Source: Streptococcus oralis
GTDB lineage: Bacteria > Bacillota > Bacilli > Lactobacillales > Streptococcaceae
Length of the DNA: 64,000 nucleotides
Reading direction: 5' to 3'
Assembly (NCBI RefSeq): GCF_024399415.1
Contig: NZ_CP029257.1
Span: 1,821,501 to 1,885,500 of the forward strand
Shown piece after piece: positions 57,434 through 64,000 of this stretch. Numbering within the stretch: position 1 is the first letter of the stretch; each line of letters begins with the position of its first letter. Below the pieces are notes generated by a model. That model had not been told where the DNA came from, ran no database searches, and saw only the letters and a list, made by a program, of their open reading frames with translations. A program made the position numbers and the translations under genes.

Positions 57434-59113
57434 ATGGCCTACACTCTTAAACCTGAAGAAGTCGGCGTTTTTGCCATCGGTGGTCTGGGAGAAATCGGGA
57501 AAAACACTTACGGAATTGAATACCAAGACGAAATTATCATCGTCGATGCTGGGATTAAATTCCCAGAAGATGACTTGCTGGGTATCGACTACGTTATCCC
57601 TGACTACTCTTACATCGTGGACAATATCGACCGCGTCAAGGCTGTCTTGATTACACACGGACACGAGGACCACATCGGTGGGATTCCCTTCCTGCTCAAG
57701 CAAGCAAATGTCCCTATCTACGCTGGACCACTTGCCTTGGCTTTGATCCGTGGGAAACTTGAAGAACACGGTCTCTTGCGCAACGCTAAACTTTACGAAA
57801 TCAACCACAACACTGAGTTGACCTTTAAAAATCTCAAGGCAACTTTCTTTAGAACCACTCACTCTATTCCAGAACCTTTGGGGATTGTCATTCATACTCC
57901 TCAAGGGAAAATCGTTTGTACGGGTGACTTTAAGTTCGACTTCACTCCAGTTGGAGAACCTGCAGACTTGCACCGGATGGCTGCCCTTGGGGAAGATGGT
58001 GTGCTCTGTCTCCTCTCTGACTCGACAAATGCGGAAGTACCAACCTTTACCAACTCTGAAAAAGTCGTTGGTCAGTCTATCATGAAGATCATTCAAGGTA
58101 TTGAAGGACGTATCATCTTTGCATCCTTTGCCTCAAACATTTTCCGTCTCCAGCAAGCAACAGATGCTGCTGTTAAGACTGGACGCAAGATTGCTGTCTT
58201 TGGTCGTTCTATGGAAAAGGCCATTGTCAACGGGATCGAGCTTGGCTACATCAAAGCTCCTAAGGGAACCTTTATCGAGCCAAATGAAATCAAAGATTAT
58301 CCTGCAGGCGAGGTTCTTATCCTCTGTACAGGTAGTCAGGGTGAGCCGATGGCAGCTCTCTCTCGTATCGCTAATGGAACTCACCGTCAGGTGCAACTCC
58401 AACCCGGCGATACCGTTATCTTCTCTTCTAGCCCAATCCCTGGAAATACTACTAGCGTCAACAAGTTGATTAACATCATCTCAGAAGCTGGTGTCGAAGT
58501 TATCCACGGAAAGATTAACAATATCCACACCTCTGGACACGGTGGTCAGCAAGAGCAAAAACTCATGCTCCGTTTGATCAAGCCCAAATACTTCATGCCT
58601 GTCCACGGTGAATACCGCATGCAGAAAGTCCACGCTGGACTAGCGGTGGATACTGGTGTTGAAAAGGACAATATCTTTATCATGAGCAATGGTGATGTGC
58701 TTGCTCTTACTGCTAACTCAGCTCGTATCGCAGGCCATTTCAACGCCCAAGACATCTATGTTGATGGAAATCGTATCGGTGAAATCGGCGCTGCTGTCCT
58801 CAAAGATCGTCGTGATCTATCCGAAGACGGTGTCGTTCTAGCAGTCGCAACTGTTGACTTCAAGTCTAAAATGATCTTGTCTGGTCCAGACATCCTCAGC
58901 CGAGGCTTTGTCTACATGAGAGAATCTGGCGACTTGATTCGCCAAAGCCAGCGCATCCTCTTCAATGCTATTCGTATCGCATTAAAAAACAAGGATGCTA
59001 GTATCCAATCTGTCAATGGTGCCATTGTCAACGCTATTCGTCCTTTCCTCTATGAAAACACCGAACGTGAACCGATTATCATCCCTATGATCCTCACACC
59101 AGATGAAGAATAA
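57434..59113 (+). CDS. rnjA: ribonuclease J1
   Basis: 559 residues. Metallo-beta-lactamase/beta-CASP fold: HGHEDHIGG zinc motif near 74-82, [15 protein letters not shown] and HGEYR; C-terminal domain about 450-559. 5'-3' exo- and endonuclease central to mRNA decay. Stop codon directly abuts a BOX element. A 225-codon antisense frame is a shadow. Confidence 0.97.
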   Translation: MAYTLKPEEVGVFAIGGLGEIGKNTYGIEYQDEIIIVDAGIKFPEDDLLGIDYVIPDYSYIVDNIDRVKAVLITHGHEDHIGGIPFLLKQANVPIYAGPLALALIRGKLEEHGLLRNAKLYEINHNTELTFKNLKATFFRTTHSIPEPLGIVIHTPQGKIVCTGDFKFDFTPVGEPADLHRMAALGEDGVLCLLSDSTNAEVPTFTNSEKVVGQSIMKIIQGIEGRIIFASFASNIFRLQQATDAAVKTGRKIAVFGRSMEKAIVNGIELGYIKAPKGTFIEPNEIKDYPAGEVLILCTGSQGEPMAALSRIANGTHRQVQLQPGDTVIFSSSPIPGNTTSVNKLINIISEAGVEVIHGKINNIHTSGHGGQQEQKLMLRLIKPKYFMPVHGEYRMQKVHAGLAVDTGVEKDNIFIMSNGDVLALTANSARIAGHFNAQDIYVDGNRIGEIGAAVLKDRRDLSEDGVVLAVATVDFKSKMILSGPDILSRGFVYMRESGDLIRQSQRILFNAIRIALKNKDASIQSVNGAIVNAIRPFLYENTEREPIIIPMILTPDEE

Positions 59114-59261
59114 TACTCTTCGAAAATCTCTTCAAACCACGTCAGCTTCGCCTTGTCGTATATATGTTACTGACTTCGTCAGTTCTATCTACAACCTCAA
59201 AGCAGTGCTTTGAGCAACCTACGGCTAGCTTCCTAGTTTGCTCTTTGATTTTCATTGAGTA
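59113..59261 (+). repeat. BOX element (boxA-boxB-boxC)
   Basis: boxA TACTCTTCGAAAATCTCTTC ... (59114-59160), one boxB (TACTGACTTCGTCAGTTCTA in outline, 59161-59205) and boxC (GCTTTGAGCAACCTACGGCT to CATTGAGTA). This is the classic pneumococcal/mitis-group BOX repeat, a non-autonomous mobile repeat forming a long hairpin. Starts on the last base of the rnjA stop codon. Confidence 0.92.
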
Positions 59262-59270
59262 CAAGTCAAC

Positions 59271-59300
59271 AAAACAGCCCCGTCTTCGGAGCTGTTTTTT
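59271..59300 (+). terminator. terminator downstream of rnjA
   Basis: AAAACAGC-cCCG-tctt-CGGa-GCTGTTTTTT; bidirectional. Confidence 0.85.
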
Positions 59301-59325
59301 CTATGCTTTCTTTTGAGATTGAAAC

Positions 59326-59419
59326 TCAATAAAAATCGAAATCAGACTAGAAGGCTAGGCGAAAGCATAACTTGAGTTAGGTGAGCCGAAGCCGACGACG
59401 TATCATTTTGATTTTTGAA
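59326..59419 (-). repeat. diverged BOX-like repeat overlapping the mnmG 3' end
   Basis: ACTCAATAAAAATCGAAATC at the left and TTTTTGAAGAGTTT at the right resemble inverted boxC and boxA ends; the middle differs. The last codons of mnmG (TLQKSK-stop) lie in the boxA-like end. The core (59365-59402) recurs at 63679-63715. Confidence 0.6.
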
Positions 59420-61316
59420 GAGTTTTAGAAATACTACGATTTTTACCTTCAAGATACACCATCAAAATAGAAATATCTGCTGGGTTTACTCCCGAAATAC
59501 GGCTGGCTTGGCCGATAGTTTCTGGATTGATAAGTTTGAACTTCTGGCGAGCTTCTGTTGCGATAGAATCAATGTCATCCCAGTCAATATTGGCTGGAAT
59601 GCGTTTTTCTTCCATGCGTTTCATCTTGGCAACCTGGTCCATGGCTTTGGAAATATAGCCTTCGTACTTGATCTCTGTTTCAATCAATTCGATAATCTTG
59701 TCATCCAAGTCCTCTGCAGCTGGCCCGATGAAGGCCACCACATCCTGGTAAGAAACTTCTGGACGGCGAAGGAATTCTTTGGCTGTCACCGCATCTGTCA
59801 ACGGCTTGAAGCCCATCTCCTCAACCTTGGCATTGGTTTCTTTGACCGGCTTTAGTTTGATACTGTCTAGACGCTTCATCTCATTGTCAAATTGATTTTT
59901 CTTGATTTCAAAGCGAGCCCAACGTTCATCATCCACAAGACCAATCTCGCGTCCCATCTCAGTCAAACGCATATCGGCATTGTCATGACGGAGGATGAGG
60001 CGGTATTCAGCTCGACTGGTCAAGAGACGGTAGGGTTCAATGGTTCCCTTGGTCACCAAGTCATCAATCATCACCCCGATATAACCGTCGCTTCGCTTCA
60101 AAATCAACTCTGGCTTGCCTTGGATTTTTAGAGCCGCATTGATACCAGCGATAATCCCTTGGCCAGCAGCTTCTTCGTAACCTGACGTTCCATTTGTCTG
60201 ACCAGCAGTAAAGAGTCCTGAGATTTTCTTTGTTTCCAGAGTCGCACGCAACTGGTGTGGCAAGACCATGTCGTACTCAATGGCATAACCTGTTCGCATC
60301 ATCTCTGCATTTTCCAACCCTTTGATGGAATGAACCAGCTCACGTTGGACATCCTCAGGCAGACTGGTTGATAGGCCTTGAACATAAACTTCCTCTGTAT
60401 TGCGCCCTTCTGGCTCAAGGAAAAGTTGGTGGCGTTCCTTGTCCGCAAAGCGCACAATCTTATCTTCAATTGACGGACAGTAACGAGGTCCCACTCCCTT
60501 GACCACACCTGTAAACATAGGCGCACGGTGGAGGTTGTTTTGGATAATCTCATGACTAGTACCATTAGTGTAGGTCAACCAGCATGGCACTTGGTCTTTG
60601 ACATAATCCTCATCACGTGAAGTATATGAGAAGTGATTTGGTGTCTCGTCTCCTGGCTGGATTTCTGTCACATCATAGTTGATAGAGGAAGCCTTGACAC
60701 GTGGAGGAGTTCCTGTCTTGAAACGACCGATTTCAAGTCCCAATTCCTTGAGATTATCAGCTAGGTTGATCGAAGCTAGACTGTGGTTAGGACCTGATGA
60801 GTACTTTAGATCTCCAATGATGATTTCTCCGCGGAGTGCAGTCCCTGTCGTCACGATAACAGCCTTGGCAGCATACTCTTGATGGGTCGCCGTACGCACA
60901 CCGACAACCTTGCCATCTTCCACCAAAATCTCATCAATCATGGTTTGACGAAGGGTCAGATTTTCTTGATTTTCAACTGTCTTGCGCATTTCCTTAGAGT
61001 AAAGCTCCTTGTCAGCCTGCGCACGAAGGGCACGGACAGCTGGACCTTTCCCAGTGTTGAGCATCTTCATCTGGATGTAAGTCTTGTCAATGGTTTTAGC
61101 CATTTCACCACCGAGGGCATCGACTTCACGCACGACAATCCCCTTGGCAGAACCTCCGATAGAGGGATTACATGGCATGAAAGCCAGCATTTCAATGTTG
61201 ATAGTCGCAAGCAAGACCTTACAACCCATACGGCTTGCAGCCAAGGAAGCCTCAACCCCAGCGTGTCCCGCACCGATTACAATAATATCGTATTCTTCCG
61301 TAAAATTATAAGTCAT
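59403..61316 (-). CDS. mnmG: tRNA uridine-5-carboxymethylaminomethyl modification enzyme MnmG (GidA)
   Basis: 637 residues. FAD-binding [10 protein letters not shown] near the N-terminus, [20 protein letters not shown] and the C-terminal helical domain ending [17 protein letters not shown]. With MnmE installs cmnm5 on wobble U34. Followed on the same strand by a BOX-like element. Confidence 0.97.
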   Translation of the reverse strand: MTYNFTEEYDIIVIGAGHAGVEASLAASRMGCKVLLATINIEMLAFMPCNPSIGGSAKGIVVREVDALGGEMAKTIDKTYIQMKMLNTGKGPAVRALRAQADKELYSKEMRKTVENQENLTLRQTMIDEILVEDGKVVGVRTATHQEYAAKAVIVTTGTALRGEIIIGDLKYSSGPNHSLASINLADNLKELGLEIGRFKTGTPPRVKASSINYDVTEIQPGDETPNHFSYTSRDEDYVKDQVPCWLTYTNGTSHEIIQNNLHRAPMFTGVVKGVGPRYCPSIEDKIVRFADKERHQLFLEPEGRNTEEVYVQGLSTSLPEDVQRELVHSIKGLENAEMMRTGYAIEYDMVLPHQLRATLETKKISGLFTAGQTNGTSGYEEAAGQGIIAGINAALKIQGKPELILKRSDGYIGVMIDDLVTKGTIEPYRLLTSRAEYRLILRHDNADMRLTEMGREIGLVDDERWARFEIKKNQFDNEMKRLDSIKLKPVKETNAKVEEMGFKPLTDAVTAKEFLRRPEVSYQDVVAFIGPAAEDLDDKIIELIETEIKYEGYISKAMDQVAKMKRMEEKRIPANIDWDDIDSIATEARQKFKLINPETIGQASRISGVNPADISILMVYLEGKNRSISKTLQKSK

Positions 61317-61324
61317 TTTCTCTC

Positions 61325-61780
61325 CTATTCTTCAAGATGAATGTGTCTTAGTTGCCCGTCCCAATCCGGCAGGGCTGTTTTTAAGAAGGCTGGAACTAGC
61401 TGGATATTCTGGAGTTTATCCAAATCAATCCACTCACAGGGCTGCGTTTTTTCATCTTCCTGCATGATCAATGGGGCATCCTCCAGTAGATCAACTAGAT
61501 AATGAAATTCGATGTTGTGATAGGAAACACCGTCTTGTTCAAAACGATTTTCAACCGCGAAAGCTAGCTGCCCAGCTTGAGCTCTGACACCCAGTTCTTC
61601 CTTCACTTCGCGGACTACCGCATCTTCCGTTCTTTCATTGACTTGGATGGCACCGCCGATAGTGTAATACTTGCCCTCATCTTTGGTAACTAGGAGTTTG
61701 CGATTTTGAAGAATCAAGGCTGTCGCCCGAACACCAAAAACCGTATTTCCTACTTTTGTCCGAAAGTCTTGTTGAGTCAT
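61325..61780 (-). CDS. NUDIX hydrolase
   Basis: 151 residues. NUDIX box [24 protein letters not shown] around 45-68. SD GGAAAGGAT before [11 protein letters not shown]; the upstream frame extension is dropped. Nucleotide or nucleoside diphosphate pyrophosphatase, substrate unknown. 8 bases before mnmG. Confidence 0.92.
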   Translation of the reverse strand: MTQQDFRTKVGNTVFGVRATALILQNRKLLVTKDEGKYYTIGGAIQVNERTEDAVVREVKEELGVRAQAGQLAFAVENRFEQDGVSYHNIEFHYLVDLLEDAPLIMQEDEKTQPCEWIDLDKLQNIQLVPAFLKTALPDWDGQLRHIHLEE

Positions 61781-61929
61781 TTTTATCCTTTCCCTTAAAC
61801 GACACAAAAACAGTCAAAACTCGTAAGAAGTGCAGGACAAAAAAGCCTGCAACATCCATGAGCTTTGACCATCATTTCTATTGCTTTTATTATTGTAGCA
61901 AATTGAGAAAATTTGTCAATCTAAATGTA

Positions 61930-62361
61930 CTATGATTGGCGAATCGCTTCAAAAGCTCCTTTGTCAATCTCAACCGAGTCAGCGAAAGCATCTAAAACAA
62001 TCCCTCTCACCGGAAACTCCCCTATCTCTTCCGCAGCAAATAAACAGTCCGTAAGAGGCAATTGCAACCAAGAAAATCGGTCATAATAGTCCTTGGGAAT
62101 GTCCTGAATTTCTATGAAGCAAGGATAAAAGTAGTCGTCTCCCTTTCGCAGAATATCCGGTTTTAGGCGAGCACCTTCTTGTCCGTCACCCCCATCCATC
62201 AGAGATGCATTGAAGGGGACCCAGACTTTAGCTCGTTTCAATTCCTTGAACAAGGCTTCAATCGACTCTGTCGTTTTCTCTCTCAAATACTCTTTCTTAT
62301 AGTCAGAGAGACTCATTTTTTTCTCTTCTTTAGCCGTTTTTTTCTTAAAAAACTGAAACAT
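61930..62361 (-). CDS. SseB N-terminal-domain-like protein
   Basis: 143 residues. Basic N-terminus, then a fold resembling the SseB N-terminal domain (VWVPFNASLMDG, LKPDILRKGDDYFYPCFIE, GIVLDAF). Function unknown. It lies between mnmA and the NUDIX gene on the same strand. Confidence 0.65.
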   Translation of the reverse strand: MFQFFKKKTAKEEKKMSLSDYKKEYLREKTTESIEALFKELKRAKVWVPFNASLMDGGDGQEGARLKPDILRKGDDYFYPCFIEIQDIPKDYYDRFSWLQLPLTDCLFAAEEIGEFPVRGIVLDAFADSVEIDKGAFEAIRQS

Positions 62362-62382
62362 TCTCTTTCCTCTTAGAAAATC

Positions 62383-63665
<1,283 letters not shown>

Positions 63666-63678
63666 CAACGAGTCGCAG

Positions 63679-63715
63679 GCATAACTCGAGTTAGGTAAGA
63701 CGAGTTAACGACGTA
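63679..63715 (+). repeat. copy of the mnmG-downstream repeat core
   Basis: GCATAACTCGAGTTAGGTAA followed by GACGAGTTAACGACGTA; near match to 59365-59402 (GCATAACTTGAGTTAGGTGA ... CGACGTA). Confidence 0.7.
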
Positions 63716-63742
63716 ATAAAAGATAAACGAAATGACTAGTTC

Positions 63743-63781
63743 ACGATTGAAGGTCGTGTGTGCTTCAACGATTGAAGGTCG
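63743..63781 (+). repeat. two copies of a 14-bp direct repeat
   Basis: ACGATTGAAGGTCG at 63743 and 63768, 25 bp apart. The second also forms CTTCAA-cga-TTGAAG. Confidence 0.8.
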
Positions 63782-63827
63782 CTTGAGCAGTATTCATTAT
63801 AACACGCTTGGTTGGAGAAGACAAGAA

Positions 63828-63854
63828 AGAGGCTGATAAATCATCTCAGCCTCT
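63828..63854 (-). terminator. terminator of argH
   Basis: AGAGGCTGA-gatgattta-TCAGCCTCT on the minus strand followed by TTCTTGTC. Confidence 0.75.
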
Positions 63855-63875
63855 CTTTCATACTTTGCAAATGAA

Positions 63876-64000
63876 TCAATTTTCCCCTTTAAGTTCTTTC
63901 TTCGCTTGTTCTATCTGGTATTTCACTTGCTCAAAGCCGGTTCCTCCTAAGGAATTCCGTCTCTGAACAGCGGTTTCTAGGCGCAAGTAGATATAAATAT
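63876..64000 (-). CDS. argH: argininosuccinate lyase, C-terminal end only
   Basis: Partial: only about 41 C-terminal residues are inside the window ([20 protein letters not shown], then [17 protein letters not shown]). RRNSLGGT is the typical ArgH C-terminal motif. ArgH makes arginine and fumarate from argininosuccinate. The gene continues past the window end. Confidence 0.85.
   Translation of the reverse strand, partial: IYIYLRLETAVQRRNSLGGTGFEQVKYQIEQAKKELKGEN

Noticed and set aside
57419..58096. 225-codon frame antisense to rnjA
   Set aside because: Shadow of the strongly conserved rnjA frame; no SD or family match.

Overview
The window reads as chromosome of a mitis-group Streptococcus (pneumoniae/mitis/oralis relatives). 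The reasons are the low GC content, the protein sequences (near-pneumococcal MutS/HexA, UvrA, RuvA, MnmG, TCS07), a pneumococcal-type BOX repeat, a late-competence cin-box and a streptococcal MET-box. I saw no phage, no intact insertion sequence, no CRISPR array, and no tRNA or rRNA gene. Species assignment is an inference.

Layout. 1-10.5 kb (minus strand): end of the anaerobic ribonucleotide reductase cluster (small protein, nrdD with paired NrdR boxes), a competence-driven unit (ccs4 plus a polytopic membrane protein), cardiolipin synthase, a lipoprotein, folC, the ireB-ruvX-DUF1292 operon with a striking array of tandem hairpins in its 3' UTR, a second lipoprotein and an Spx regulator. 10.6-13.7 kb: mgtA with an M-box riboswitch, an intrinsic terminator and a previously unmarked 23-codon leader ORF that overlaps a long alternative hairpin. 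13.7-22.2 kb: M24 peptidase, nucleotidyltransferase-like protein, uvrA, corA, DUF1129, TfoX-like, S66 peptidase, SemiSWEET. 22.3-33.5 kb: DNA repair block tag-ruvA-MFS-mutL, a LytTR/DUF3021 pair, mutS-argR and divergent argS. 33.5-41 kb: hairpin-rich spacer, NRAMP-like transporter, nrdI, TCS07 (YesL/YesM/YesN-type) and an ECF S-component-like protein. 41-43.6 kb: an isolated dltB-dltD-dltX set without dltA or dltC. 43.7-50 kb: methionine ABC transporter with an embedded M20 peptidase and MET-box, a family 3 amino-acid binding lipoprotein, azlCD. 50-54 kb: lipoprotein, MFS exporter, CPBP protease, Rgg regulator. 53.9-56 kb: tsaD-rimI-tsaB. 56-56.7 kb: a spacer with a strong candidate small RNA. 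56.7-64 kb: small membrane protein, rpoY-rnjA, BOX element, mnmG, NUDIX, SseB-like, mnmA, a repeat-rich spacer and the end of argH.

Most genes are housekeeping. The material most worth a second look is regulatory or structural: (i) the covarying hairpin module that occurs as a four-unit array after the DUF1292 gene and again beside mnmA; (ii) the mgtA leader ORF and its mutually exclusive hairpins; (iii) the orphan dltB-dltD-dltX operon with a hidden TTG-started dltX; (iv) the orphan small RNA candidate flanked by a 21-bp direct repeat; (v) the Rgg-linked CPBP/MFS locus with matching candidate operators.
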